Shown one piece after another: positions 1-10,935 of a stretch of DNA of 64,000 nucleotides. Source of the stretch: Zopfochytrium polystomum (taxonomy: Eukaryota > Chytridiomycota > Chytridiomycetes > Chytridiales > Chytridiaceae); the NCBI GenBank assembly GCA_025765615.1, contig JAIVFJ010000129.1, forward strand, positions 62,001 to 126,000. The letters are read 5' to 3'. The notes beneath the pieces were generated by a model that was not told where the DNA came from, ran no database searches, and was given only the letters and a program-made list of their open reading frames with translations. The stretch's first letter is position 1, and every line of letters begins with the position of its first letter. The translations under genes were made by a program, and so were the position numbers.

Positions 1-794
1 GCGTTGTCACCAACAGAGCTCCCCACGGCCTCTTGCGCTTTCAATGTCACTACCATAGCACAACTAATTTTCAGCACTGTGCCGTCAGCCCGCTTTGCGG
101 ACTTTTGCACCCCTCTTTTGCTTACAATTCCATCCCTGACCGGCTCTGGCAACTTCACACTGAACGTGAAGCTCTTCACAGCCTGCTCCTGGTCGATTGG
201 TGGGAACATCCGGAGGAGCATTCGGGACCTGGGATGGGACAGCAGGTCTTCTGGGGCAACAGATGGGTCGATCCAATACTTTGCGTCATTGGCCTTTGAC
301 TGGAAACGAACACGAAGGTGTGTCCCTCGCACGACCTCAACATTGCAATCGTAGTCAAACAGCCAACTGATCAGAACAACAAGGCGGCGCTCATTGTTGT
401 CTGTTGAGTAGGATCTGATCTGGCAGAGTTCTGCGAAACTGGGAACCTCAACCACTGATTCGTCTGACTCGACTGATGGCGATCGCTCATCGACGCAGCT
501 TCGCTTACTGGGTGGATGGGGAACGTTTTCTTTCCCGACTGCTTGCCGAAGGGCAGGAGTTGGTGTGAGCAGTCGAGGGGTAGTGTTGATCGAGCGACCC
601 TTGGTGCCTTTTAAAGCGAGAGAAAGGGTGAGACGCTCATCACGAACCAGAGTGTTCAGCCAAACGTTGGGGAAATTTTCATGGGGACACGGGGATAATG
701 AGACTGCAGGCAGCGGAACGGTCAGAAAGGGAAGCGACTGCCAGGTCATTTGAGATTGCCAGTCCGCACCTATCGCAAACTGAGTGATGATCAT
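1..794 (-). CDS. Hypothetical protein, partial at window edge
   Basis: An uninterrupted minus-strand reading frame runs from an ATG at 794 to the left edge, about 264 codons without a stop. The frame remains open upstream to a stop near 893, and an ATG-initiated frame (988-791) in another phase may be an upstream part reached by a frameshift. The product has a Pro/Thr/Ser-rich middle, an acidic stretch, and then a more ordered C-terminal half (for example the motif YWIDPSVAPEDLL). I do not recognise a family. It is divergent from the Harbinger-type transposase starting near 1010. Such elements usually carry a second, often oppositely oriented ORF, so this may be the partner protein, but no Myb/SANT motif is visible. 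It could equally be an unrelated host gene. Confidence 0.5.
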   Translation of the reverse strand, partial: MIITQFAIGADWQSQMTWQSLPFLTVPLPAVSLSPCPHENFPNVWLNTLVRDERLTLSLALKGTKGRSINTTPRLLTPTPALRQAVGKENVPHPPSKRSCVDERSPSVESDESVVEVPSFAELCQIRSYSTDNNERRLVVLISWLFDYDCNVEVVRGTHLRVRFQSKANDAKYWIDPSVAPEDLLSHPRSRMLLRMFPPIDQEQAVKSFTFSVKLPEPVRDGIVSKRGVQKSAKRADGTVLKISCAMVVTLKAQEAVGSSVGDN

Positions 795-1009
795 ATCATA
801 CCTGTCGCTCCAGACACTTTTGCAGCGAGCGTTTGCGGGGAGAACTTCGCGAGTTTGCCAGGTGTGTCCTCTTTCAGCACATCAGACGACTTGAGCTTGC
901 CCAACGGCCCCTTGTGCGCCGACACAATCTTCAAGAGCAGGAGCAAATGTGAAGATGCGGTAAATCCGAGTTTGCCAACGCCATACAAGCTGAAAGGCTG
1001 AGTACAGTT

Positions 1010-2070
1010 GTGGTGTTACGCGGTTTTATCCGCTCTTCTTGGCAAACAAGTGTCTCATATTTAAGCGTGGCAGTGGACAGCACGACGACTGTTTACTCGT
1101 CACCTCGAAGCGGCATGTCAACTCAAAGCAATGAAAACGAGCACGATCGCGTCAACACCATTCAGGTGTTTATCACTCTCGCCTCCGCCATAATGAAAAC
1201 TCCAGCTGAGGGAGCAGACACGCCCACCTGGGAGCGAAAGTTCAAATCCCACTTTGCTGCCACGTTGAACGCCTGTGTCGACATTTGGGAAGACATTTGG
1301 GTTCGGTGCACTGAAAATGGAATTCGCCACTTTCACCTCTTGTGGGCTCTATACCACCTGAAAGTCTACAGTACAGAATCAGTTGCGGCTGGTACTTTTG
1401 GTACGACAGAAAAGACTTACCGACGCTGGGTCTCAATTGTTGTGAAACTGATCGCAACTATGGATGTGGTACGGCCAGTTCCTTGCGATTTTGAAGAAAC
1501 GATTTTGTTTGACCTGACTCACAGATCCATCTCGAGGACCGATGGGATGACTGGAACATGTGGGGCCCGACCTGCTATGTAGATGGAATCGACTGCAAGG
1601 TCTGGGAGCGTCGACCCATCAGCAAGAGCGATTTCAGCCACAAATTCAAACGTGCTGGCATCCGTTATGAAGTTGCTACCGCATTTGGTGTCTCAAAAAT
1701 TGTACACGTTGGTGGCGGAGTTCCTTGTGGCGACTGGCCAGACCTGAAGCTGGCTCGCCACTCTCTTTTGCCCAGGTTGGCACCGGATGAGTGCGTTGCT
1801 GGCGATAAGGGGTACCGTGAGGAGGGCGGGAATGGTCGCTTCTGGACCCCCATTGACAACCCCGATTGTAACAAAGAATTTGATTTCCACAACAAGCTCC
1901 TTCGACGCATGGGGGCGCGTCATGAGACCGTCAATAAGCGACTGAAGGATTTTGGCGTTCTTGCTCAGTGTTTTCGAGGTGACAGGAGCAAGCACCCTGA
2001 TTGTTTTTTTGCTTGCGCTTGCATCACTCAAATTAACCTTTGTTATGAGCCCCTGTTTGACTTGGCTTGA
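1010..2070 (+). CDS. PIF/Harbinger-type DDE transposase, one frameshift
   Basis: The product would be the catalytic transposase of a PIF/Harbinger DNA transposon (DDE_Tnp_4 family). The N-terminal part has the family's helical signature (HLLWALYHLKVYSTE ... KTYRRW). The second part has the catalytic triad: D in YVDGIDCKV, then SHKFKRAGIRYEV, D in VAGDKGYRE, and E in RHETVNKRLKDF. The two halves are in different frames. The first frame runs to about 1580. The second becomes open at 1511 and reads to the stop at 2068-2070, so one base is missing or extra between about 1511 and 1557. No clear ATG begins the first half; it opens with GTG at 1010. I found no terminal inverted repeats, so element ends are unknown. 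It may be a decayed copy or carry a sequencing error. Confidence 0.85.
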
Positions 2071-2323
2071 AATCGCTCAATAAAGATTTTTTTTCCGCTT
2101 TACCGCATCTTCCTGTGCGGGAATGCCTGGAGTGATTGCAGCCTCTGCTACGGCTATCGGCATCACGCGATCTCTGCGAGTTTTGTTCCCTCCAAAGAAC
2201 TGACCCCTCGACCAGATAAGAGAAATTCACATAAAATATTCCCGGCCTGAACCGCACCGGTGATTATTCCAAAGCTCAATCCCCCCCCCTCTCGGCAGAC
2301 AGAAACTGAACTTCACTCTTGGC

Positions 2324-3981
2324 ATGGCCGAAACCAGCGACTCCAAGCTGGCCACTGACACGGCCGCCAAGGCGTCCGACGGCGCCTCCATCCTCGCATC
2401 CAACGACGACAGCGCGACCGTCGACGACAAGCTGGACGAGGCCGAGATCTTCCTGCGCCAGCACAACCTGTCCCCAGTACGTCCAGCAGCTGGTCGCCGA
2501 CGATGATGCCCTCAAGAAGCTGCTCCGCCGCATCGACATGACTGTGTTGCCCCTCCTCTGCGTCACATACATGCTGCAGTACGTCGACAAGCAGGCGCTG
2601 TCCTACGCGGCCGTGTTTGACCTGTTCACCGACGCCCACATCAACGGAACGCAGTACAGTTGGTTCCCGAGCATCTTTTACTTGGCGTATCTCCTCGCAG
2701 AGTACCCGTGGAGCTACTTGGCGCAAAAGACTCAGCTCGCCAAAGTCGCTGGCGTCTGCATCATGATGTGGGGAAGCGTGTTAATGTTGACGGCCGCGAG
2801 CCACGACTTTATCGGCATGGCCGTGTGCCGCTTTCTCCTCGGCGTGTTTGAGGCCCCGATCACCACTGTCTTTGTTATGATTGTGGCCCAATGGTAAGAA
2901 TCTTATTTTTGTCGCCTTCGCGTGATCATGAAACCCTTCGAGGAAATTTCAAAACGTCTGTCTCCAGGTACACGCGTCAAGAGCAACCCTTCCGCGCCGG
3001 TGCATTCTACAGCTGCAACGGGCTTGGATCGATGGTTGGAGGAATACTCACGTACGGCATCGGCCAGATCGGCGGCAGCTTCCCGGTGTGGAAGTCTATC
3101 TTCCTCATGCTTGGCGGTGTTACCGCGTTATGGGGAATCGTCATCGTTTTGTTCCTACCCGACAGCATCATCTCCGCCCGCCGCTTCTCTGTCGATGAAA
3201 AAGCGGCTCTCATTGGCCGAGCTCGTCTCGCCCGCACGGTAGTCATCAGCCACAAAATCCGACTGTACCAAATCTGGGAGGCCCTACTCGACCGCAAATC
3301 CACCTGCTCTTTCACTTCATGCTCCTCAACGCCACCATCAACGGCGGCGTCGCCAACTTTGGCAAGCTCAACATCAAGGGCGTCGTCTCGGACCCGTTCA
3401 AGACGGTCCTCCTCGGCATCCCACAGGGCGCCTTCTCCGTCTTTTGGATCCTGTCGGGGACTTTTCTCGCCTCGCGCTTCAAAAACGTGAATACCTTGGT
3501 CATGCCGCTGTACCTGGTTCCAACCGTCGTCAGCGTCCTGATGATGTGGCTGATGGACCGCAAGACCCAGGCCGTCGGAGTACTGTTCGGGTACTACCTG
3601 TGCGGCTCGTTTGTCACCTCGCTCGTCCTCTGCATGCAAATGCGAGCGATGAACCTCGGCGGGTACACGAAGCGCATGACGGGCACCGCTGCGGTCTTTT
3701 TGGCAATTTGCGTTGGAAACATTGTCGGCCCTCACGCGTTCTTGGACGAAGAGGCGCCAACCTACGCGACGGGTTGCAAGGTGATCTTGGGCTGCTGCGC
3801 CGGTCAGCTTGTTGTGGCCATGATGCTGAGGTGGCTGCTGATTTCGCGGAACAAGCAGAGGGACGCGATGGCGGAGGATAGCGTGTCGGCAACCGCTAAA
3901 ATGGGCGAAATCGACGCGGCGGTTGTGGAGGTCACAGATCAGACGGATTTCGAAAACCCCAAATTTAGATACGTGCTCTGA
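2324..3981 (+). CDS. MFS transporter, ACS/Dal5-like, one intron, two 1-nt shifts
   Basis: Plasma-membrane carrier of the major facilitator superfamily, closest in character to the fungal anion:cation symporters (allantoate/vitamin-type permeases). The substrate cannot be told from sequence. A hydrophilic N-terminus of about 50 residues is followed by about 12 membrane segments. The signature 'LQYVDKQALSYAAVFDL' lies after TM1 and a GLGSMVGGILTYGIG segment in the middle. Exon 1 is 2324-2893 and exon 2 is 2968-3981, joined by a GT-AG intron that completes the Trp of 'VAQW'. Two single-base corrections are needed: one C too many in the C4 run at 2472-2475, and one A too few at 3295-3297. Both sites are homopolymers. 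With them the protein is about 527 aa, normal for the family. A decayed copy lies at 6865-7862. Confidence 0.85.
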
Positions 3982-4278
3982 AGAACGGCAGTTTCATGAC
4001 TTCCAGTCATAAAAATTGTCAGTGTTCATACCTCATGATACTTGCTTTGTGTGGAACTTCGAAAACTCATTTGCCTCCAAATAAACGAGAATTTCAAAAA
4101 TTTTTCTGGTTGCAGATGAAAGGTCAGTCTGATGCAGTTGCAGTCATGGCCGCCTAATTGCGAGCTACGTGGTACGCTCGCTATCCAGATTTGAAACGGG
4201 GTCTGTCAAAAAAAATTAGGTTGCTAAAAGGATTTGACGGAGGTATGAGTGAAAATCGGCTACAGGTTTAATGCAGAA
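3982..4278. other. Intergenic, nothing recognised
   Basis: AT-rich spacer between the MFS gene and the tRNA-like sequence. It contains AATAAA-like signals (near 4081) that could serve as polyadenylation sites. No coding sequence is supported. Confidence 0.5.
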
Positions 4279-4370
4279 CGCCCCTGCGACGATTTGAACG
4301 CCGATCTTCGCCGAGAGTTTTTCAAGATTTGGAAAGGTGTGCGATGTCCTAGCCATTGGACGACAGGGGC
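4279..4370 (-). tRNA. tRNA-like gene, Glu type, intron-bearing or decayed
   Basis: Read on the minus strand, positions 4370-4364 (GCCCCTG) and 4286-4280 (CAGGGGC) form a perfect 7-bp acceptor stem. A D-arm (GTCC/GGAC) with the A-box-like CGTCCAATGGCTAGG follows, and there is a T-arm CGGCG-TTCAAAT-CGTCG. The D-arm resembles tRNA-Glu. The anticodon region is about 20 nt longer than a mature tRNA (TCGCA ... GGCGA), which fits an intron after position 37. However, the 5' side has a mismatch and no U33 can be placed with confidence, so the anticodon is not called. It may be a functional tRNA with an unusual intron or a tRNA pseudogene. Confidence 0.45.
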
Positions 4371-4577
4371 TGAAGTAATATTTTGGTGGTGCAATTTCAG
4401 GAGAGGCGCAGCCATCTCGGAAGAAATTCTTCCCAAATGTCTGTCCAGGTCCTTTTTTAAAACCCCAGAGCAAACACGGTTGCCGGGACGAAAGGCGGAT
4501 TCGAAAAGCGAAGTGGTCCACATTTCTGGCAAATATTTCCAAAGCATCTCAAAGAAGCATCCCCGGAGAAAGGAAAG

Positions 4578-6110
4578 TCACAAAATGGATGAAAGTTGAC
4601 CGATGGAAAGCCAAGCAACAATGGTCAGCCCACACTCCCAGTCACATCGGGGACCGATAAAGTCCATCGCGTCTCGAATCATCTGCAAGTAACCATTCCA
4701 ACCCTCCTCTGGGCCCGGCCCCCACTCGTCCTTGATTTTCGTCACAACATCAACTGGCAAAGTTGGGTTCCTGAGAGGTACGTCAGCCAGCAGCTCTTCA
4801 TCTATCGCGCGGAAGTCGTCGACCTTGAGCGGAGGCAGGCCAAGAACAATCCTTGTTCGAAGGATGTCAAAGTGCACATTCTTGGAAATAAACGGATCAA
4901 AGACTCGCAGCAGATTCACAGCGGTGATGTACGGCTTCTTGATCTTGATGCGCGAGCTGTTCAGAAGCCGAACTAGAACCTGCGAGTCTTCGCCGCGGCC
5001 GCAGGCAATATGGCAGCAGGGAACCTCGGCGAGGTGCCTGCTCGTGGGACCTGCGGGGTTTTTCGGATGCAGTCGATGGGTTTCAGCTAGCCTCTGCAGT
5101 GCGTGAGCCGAGGCGGTCACCGCGAGAATCTGGTTCACGGCCAGGTCGACGGGTACAGTGTCGAGCCCCACGTTCGGCCCGATCAGCTGCTCCTTGCTGC
5201 CGACGACGTGCGCGGCGATCGCGGCGCAGACGGGGCTCGACGGATGCCCGGCGCCCCACGCTTTCCGCGGAAACCGGACGGCGGGACCGAGGGTTGCGAG
5301 CCGGACGATGCGACACGTCTTGCCGTGCAGGTTGCGGCCGACTTGCGGAGGGAAGAGATTGTTGACGAATGACTCGGCGTACGTCTTTGCCTCGAAGTAC
5401 GTGTTTGCGTGCTTGCTGTGCGCGTCGATTCGAGAGCCGCAACCGTCAGGCGTCAGGGTTTCTGTGATGAGGGAGCCGTCGGGGAAGTACCATCCGATGA
5501 AAGTGGTTGACACGTGGATGTGTGTCTTGACACTGCTGGTGAGGAGGGAAAAACGTCCTACCGAGCAGGCGAGATCGGTCTGGTGGAAGTGTCACTTTTC
5601 CGATGGCCTCAAAACGCGGACACGCGGAAGGTGTATGTACAGTTGAGAGGCTTCACTTACAATGACTTCGAAGGCCTTAGAAAACGGAAGAGTGAATCGA
5701 TTGTTGCCGGCACAGTGCAGGACGATCTCGGCCTTGCAGGCTTCTTCGAAATCACGCACTTCGAGGCCAAAATTTGGACGCGTGCAGTCGCCGTTCAGAA
5801 CGAGCAGCTTCGGGATCGCTCCTTCGCCTCTGGGCTGCGCGTGGTGCCGAAGAGCGATTCGGGTCATCTGCGTGAGAGTGGCTGTCTTCTTGCAATGGTG
5901 CCGCCATTCGAGATTCATTGACGAGTGTTTGCTCGGCTTCCCGTCGGCGCACGCGGCTAAACCCCATTGGTTTCGTCAGCCCATTCGCATCAAAGTATCT
6001 ACTATCGTTCTTTCCACTTTCCGTGAATTCCGATTGCATGCAACGAGACATTTGGTGTTCCACAGCGCCTCCACGAGGTCTCCGCCCCATTCTGTCTTCC
6101 ACCTTGAGGG
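4578..6110 (-). pseudogene. Fatty acyl-CoA reductase-like gene, broken
   Basis: Minus-strand gene of the NAD_binding_4 (fatty acyl-CoA reductase, Lys2-like reductase) family, which reduces acyl thioesters with NAD(P)H. Visible family features in order: LLVLNGDCTRPNFGLEV and VLHCAGNNRFTLPFSKAFEV (5' exon, ending at a GTAAGT donor at 5660), then KTHIHVSTTFIGWYFPDGS, the catalytic YFEAKTYAESF (YxxxK) and RIVRLATLGPAVRFP in the second exon (about 5532-4578). The upstream part (GGDLVEALWNTKCLVACNRN) is followed by an in-frame TGA, the N-terminal TGxTGFxG dinucleotide-binding motif was not found, and the phases of the two exons differ by one base. It is therefore either a pseudogene or badly affected by indels. 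It lies between the two copies of the MFS carrier. Confidence 0.7.
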
Positions 6111-6864
6111 CCGAAATCGTGGGGCAGAAGCAATAGCAGCGGCAGCCCGATGAGGAGCGGAAGACAACCATAGGTAATACACGGACGGGAGCGTGGTTCT
6201 TATCAGAGGTACGATCCTGGTACATGCATGACCTAAACCGCAAGTACTTGAACGGGAAGAGCGAGAAATCGATCCAAACTTCCTTCAAGTGTTGAGGTTA
6301 CCGTAATGACCGAAGTATGAGGTTGGAGTCGTTAAAGCAACGAGATGTTGACCAGTAGCCGAGTTTATTTAGAAGAAATACTTCTTAATTCTCATATTAT
6401 TGATGTCCTATTTGTTCATGTTGGCCTGACGCGTCCTTCAGTCCAGAACAAGAATCCGAGCATATCTCATCTCTTATGTTCTAAGCCACGAACGCTGGAA
6501 TTGCTCTTAATCCGCGGAGCAGTGCTTAGCAACTCTTACTTCCCCTTAACTGCATCCACCTGCGTGGGACTGGCTTACGCCTGATGCAGGGAGCAGACGG
6601 CATAGCCGTTGCTTTCTCATGAAGAACCTTGGCGTCCTGGAGTTCCAAGTGAAGCACTAAGCACGCTGTGGAGGGTTTATCAACATCAAGCTTTCGTTGA
6701 GAGTATGCCGGCAAGGGTGAGAGCTGTCATCAAGAACGATGGAGGAAACAAAAGAAATTGAGAGCGTTTTCGATTGATGTAATCATCTTGAGATGATGTG
6801 CAGTGTGAATGCATAAAGGACTTCAAAGTGAACTTTTTTATAGTTGCATTGCATTTTCCGCGAA
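6111..6864. other. Intergenic, nothing recognised
   Basis: About 750 bases with only short random frames between the reductase-like gene and the decayed transporter copy. The missing 5' half of that transporter copy is not recognisable here. Confidence 0.5.
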
Positions 6865-7862
6865 ATCATTTGTCAGCCCACTGTGGCACTCAAGAAGAGC
6901 AGCTATTCTGCGGCGGCATCTTCACCAGTTTCACCGGTATGGGCTCTATTGTTGGTGGTCTCCTCACCTTTGGCATCGGGCACATCCGTGGGCCCTTACC
7001 AGCCTGGAAGTCCATCAACCTCATGCTAGAGGCCATCACTGTCCTCTGGCGCATCATCCTCTTCCGTCCCGACAGAGTCATTGCAACCCAACGCTTCTCC
7101 ATCGACGAGAAGGCGACCCTCACTGGCTACACCCGCCTAGGCCGTACCGGCGTGCTGAGCCACCGCATCCGAGCGTAGTACCAGAACTGGGAGGCGCTGC
7201 TGGACCAGCAGATCCACTTGCTCTTCTCTTCATGCTCCTCAACGCCACCATCAACGGCGGCATCTCCAACTTTGGCAAACTCATTATCAAGGGCGTCGTC
7301 TCGGACCCGCTGAAGACCGTGCTGCTCGGACTGCCCTTCGGTGTGGTTGGGAGCGTCTGGATCCTGACGGGCTCTTACACCGCGTATTGTTTCAAAAATG
7401 TCAACACGATTATCATGCCGCTCTACCTGATCCCGACAGTCATCGACACCCTCAAGATGTGGCTGGTGGACCGCAAGTCGCACTGCGGGGGTCCTGTTTG
7501 GTAACTACATCTGCACCGGATACGTCACGTCTCTCGTTCTCACCCTCCAGATGCCGGCTGCCAACCTCGCCGGCTACACGAAGCGGATGAAGGGACCGCT
7601 GCTGTGTTTTTGGCGGCATGTGTTGGCAACATCGTCAGCCCGCACGCGTTCTTGGCCGAAGAAGCTTCGACGTACCCTACCGGGTGCAAGGTCATCTTGT
7701 GGTGCTGCGCCGGGCAGGTGGTTCTTGCGATGCTGCTGAGGTGGCTGACCTGAACCAGCAGATGGATGCAAAGGCAAACGAGAATAAGTCGGAAGGTTTT
7801 CTCGGCTGATTCGGCCCGTTGGTTCTGACGGACTTTGAAAACTTCAACTTCAGATATGTTTT
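6865..7862 (+). pseudogene. Decayed 3' half of an MFS transporter (copy of 2324-3981)
   Basis: The sequence matches the second exon of the MFS gene at 2968-3981 almost segment by segment (GMGSIVGGLLTFGIGHI, MLLNATINGGISNFGKL, VMPLYL-like and GYTKRMKG motifs). The part encoding the first membrane segments is absent. There is an in-frame TAG at about 7177, and the frame changes several times (around 7220, 7500 and 7610). The end aligns with the C-terminal tail of the intact copy near 7862. The stop codon and multiple shifts make this a genuine pseudogene rather than an indel artefact. It is the product of a local duplication that also flanks the reductase-like gene. Confidence 0.85.
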
Positions 7863-8035
7863 GTAATCTTTTGACTTTTTTTTGTAACATTGTCGTGCCT
7901 CTCAGATATGAATATTCCACAACCTCTTTCGCTCACTTTTCCTTTGTGTTTGCAAAGTTTCGGTATCAAAAAACGACTCACGACAGTCCAATTGTCCTTG
8001 GATTGTCGGACGAAATGGGATGTCCGAGATAAGCC

Positions 8036-9897
8036 ATGTCAAACAAGCGACAGATCGAAGTTGTCGATCTCACGGCGCCCAGCGACGAAGACGAGACCGC
8101 AACGTCGGTCGATCGTCCGCCCAAACGGCACGCCTGGTCGACCGATCAAGATGCGGCGACGGTATTGTTAGCACCAAGCCAACCACCAACCTCGACTCAG
8201 ATTCCGTCAGGCATCCGGCTCACCCGCATTGCGCCGCTGGACGCAATCGACGATGCCACCGGCAACGCCGAGACGGTGGACTTGTCGGAGCTGATAAACG
8301 AGCCGTGGCGACTGATGTACCAGTTCAACTATAAGTTTGATCCAGAGTGGTTCTTTGGGCATCTCGACGACGCGATGCTTGGAAGGGAGATTGTTTTCGT
8401 CGTGCACTATCAGCCAGAGTTGAAAGCGGTCAGCGCCACATTTCATTGCGGATAATAATTGACGTTTCTTGCCAGTGGAGCCAGAGCAAAGACTGTCCGG
8501 CCAATATCAAGCTCGTCTTTCCTCGCGTCGAGATGTTCGGAACCCACCACACAAAAATGATGATCTTTTTTTACGAGGACGATACTGCTCGCGTTGTGAT
8601 CCACACTGCGAACCTAGTCCAAACAGATTGGGGGTGAGTCGATGAACTTTCCCGCTTTTGCGAACCTGACCGATTAAGAGTGGTCAGAAAAAAGACTCAA
8701 GGGGCATGGATATCAACTCAGTTGCGCAAATTGGAGCCAAATCGAGTGTAGGTAATCGATTTGTTCGTGGTATCGCCTGCTAAACGCGCTCCATACCAGG
8801 CCAGGTCGAAATCCATCCTTCGGCCCCGACCTCCTCGGCTACCTCTCCGCCTACGGCCGCGAGCTCGAGCCTCTCCGCGCTCTCCTCGCAACTTACGACA
8901 TGACCCACGAGACCGGCGCCATCGTCGGATCAGTCCCCGGCCGCCACCGCCGCGACGCCGGCGCCCTCAACTCCTTCGGACACCTCCGCCTCGGCCACCT
9001 CCTCGCCACCCGCGTCCCTCCCCTCGCGGCCGGCAGCGGGTCCGAGTCGCTCGTGCTCCAGTTTCGAGCGTCGGAGGCGGACTGTCGGAAAAGTGGATGA
9101 TGCAGGAGTTCCGCGGGTCGCTGCTAAAGTGCAAGAAGGACAGATCGAGCGATGCGAGGGCGCTCCAGCAGGTGGGGACTTGCGTTGTGTACCCGACGGT
9201 CGAGGAGGTAAGGGACTCGAACCAGGGATGGAGGGGCGGCGGGAGCATCCCGTTCAACGACAAGACGTGGGTGAAGCAGCAAAGTTGGTTTCGAAGGTTA
9301 CTTCATCGATGGGAGGCGACGAAAGCTGGGCGGAGCAGGGCTATGCCGCACATCAAGGTAAATGAGTGGAGACTTTTGGTGCCGAAGCAATACTGACATC
9401 TACCTTAAACACATCAGACCTTCAGCCGAGTTTCTGCCACGGGAGAAGTCGCATGGTTTCTTCTTACAAGCCATAATCTGTCACAGGCAGCATGGGGATC
9501 CCTCGAAAAAAGCGACTCCCAACTCTTTATCAGGAGTTATGAGCTCGGTGTGTTAATTTACCCTGAGCTCTTCCAGGTATGCTCAACTGCGACTTTCGGT
9601 CACAATCTAATCCTCCCCATTCCGAGAAAGTCTCAGCCACAGCAGCTTTCGACTATGCGTTACGCCACAGCGAACGACGTGGCGCACCTGCCGAAAGCCT
9701 TGTACTTGAACTGGCCTTTGTCAAAAGAGACTGCTGCGCCTGGCCAGCAGTTGGAAGACGAAGATCGTGTTGATGTTCTCATCCGCTTCCCATTTGATTT
9801 CCCCTTGAGTCGCTACCGAGCGGCAGATGACCCTTGGCGCTGGGATGTTCTGTTCGAAGGCTTTGATACGTTCGGGATGACGCGTGAAAGTGCATGA
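8036..9897 (+). CDS. TDP1: Tyrosyl-DNA phosphodiesterase 1
   Basis: Nuclear repair enzyme that hydrolyses the bond between a trapped topoisomerase I tyrosine and the 3' DNA end (phospholipase D superfamily). Both HKD-type motifs are present: [15 protein letters not shown] with [12 protein letters not shown], and [10 protein letters not shown] with [15 protein letters not shown]. The KTQGAWIS segment and the C-terminal 'RYRAADDPW' element are also typical. Exons: 8036-8428, 8476-8633, 8679-8747, 8800-9357, 9418-9897, all with GT-AG introns; an extra intron around 9588-9657 is possible. The N-terminal 80 residues are acidic and low in complexity, as usual for TDP1. One T appears to be missing at 9062-9064, where QFSSVGGG needs a frame change. 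With it the protein is about 552 aa, a normal length. Confidence 0.92.
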
Positions 9898-9923
9898 AAG
9901 TGTCTATTTGCTTTCCCGCAAAA

Positions 9924-10439
9924 CTAATGCAGACCAAAACATTGTCCAAAAACTCTGCGTTTGTTCTGTGGAATGCATCGCACTTTTAATGTGCGACGTG
10001 CGAGCAATAGAACTATCTTGCATACACCGATTGCTGTACCAATCAGAAAACAGATGCCAGCGTGGTTGAGTTTGTGAGAATTATCCGCTTTCGATCTCTT
10101 GGGTAGCTCTGGGACGTGGATGTCAATGTCGTCAACATACATGGAAAGCTCTTTTGAATCCCACTTCACTCAATGATCATCTAGGGAAAACTGTGCCGAT
10201 TCAGAGACATTCGTATGGCGACAGTAAACAAAGCTGCAAACCTCTGTGACGTCATGCAACGCTTGCAAGCCAATGTCCAACCACGTTTGCCAGGTCTGGT
10301 TGGAAACGCGAAGGGTCCTTCTTGCTATTCGCTGTCTTTGATACGTTCTTAACAAAAAGAGTGCGGAAAGCAAGTGCTGAGGTGCAGTTGCGTCGTGGCG
10401 CCCTGTCAGCTTGATACATCGCCACAAGTCATGGTACAT
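9924..10439 (-). pseudogene. Relic of a Harbinger-type DDE transposase
   Basis: Two minus-strand frames (10439-10170 and 10169-9924) resemble the transposase at 1010-2070. QHLLSALFLLRTYQ...TWQTWLDIGL corresponds to its helical N-terminal region. YVDDIDIHV...SHKLNHAGICFLIGTAIGV corresponds to the first catalytic Asp region. The rest of the DDE domain (second Asp and Glu) is missing and similarity is low, so this is an old, truncated copy in the opposite orientation. Confidence 0.7.
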
Positions 10440-10935
10440 CGCGGGACTGATGCCAAAGAAAGCTAGAAAGTCGTCGTCAACTTGTCCCCTGCGACGAGCC
10501 GTTCCATCCTCTCAGGAAAAGTGATGGAGAAAGCACACTTGCCAGTCAACAATGCGAATCTCGGGCATTTTTTGCATTTTATTAATTTTTCCCGCTAAAT
10601 GTGTGGAGAAGGGGCAGGAAGGAGCAGGGCAAGTCTGATTGGTGCTTTCGATAAGACTGATAGAACTCCATCTCATCGTCGCAATGTCCGCGCTCTAAAA
10701 CAGGAAATATCCTCCAAAACAAAATACAGGTGCGCCGCTCCAAATTTCGTTATTGCGCTCTAATTCTCCAATAACGCTCTAAAAGACACGAATGTGCTCT
10801 AGTTTACTATACTCCCTATTATGGAGCTGCTTTCAGCTAAAGCTCGCCACTGTTTCAGCAACAAATTGTGGAATGTGGGCTGATTTTGTACAATTCCTTC
10901 GAGATTAGAGCGCCATCTGGAAAATTGGAGCGCGA
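10440..10935. repeat. AT-rich spacer with repeated GCGCTCTAA motifs
   Basis: Non-coding stretch before the first M28-like copy. A short motif of the type GCGCTCTAAT/GCTCTAAAA recurs at about 10690, 10755, 10775 and 10794, with a variant near 10733. It is also found inverted at about 10904 (ATTAGAGCGCC) and 10925 (TTGGAGCGCG). The arrangement resembles subterminal repeats or degenerate ends of a small mobile element, but no clean terminal inverted repeat or target duplication was found. Confidence 0.45.
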
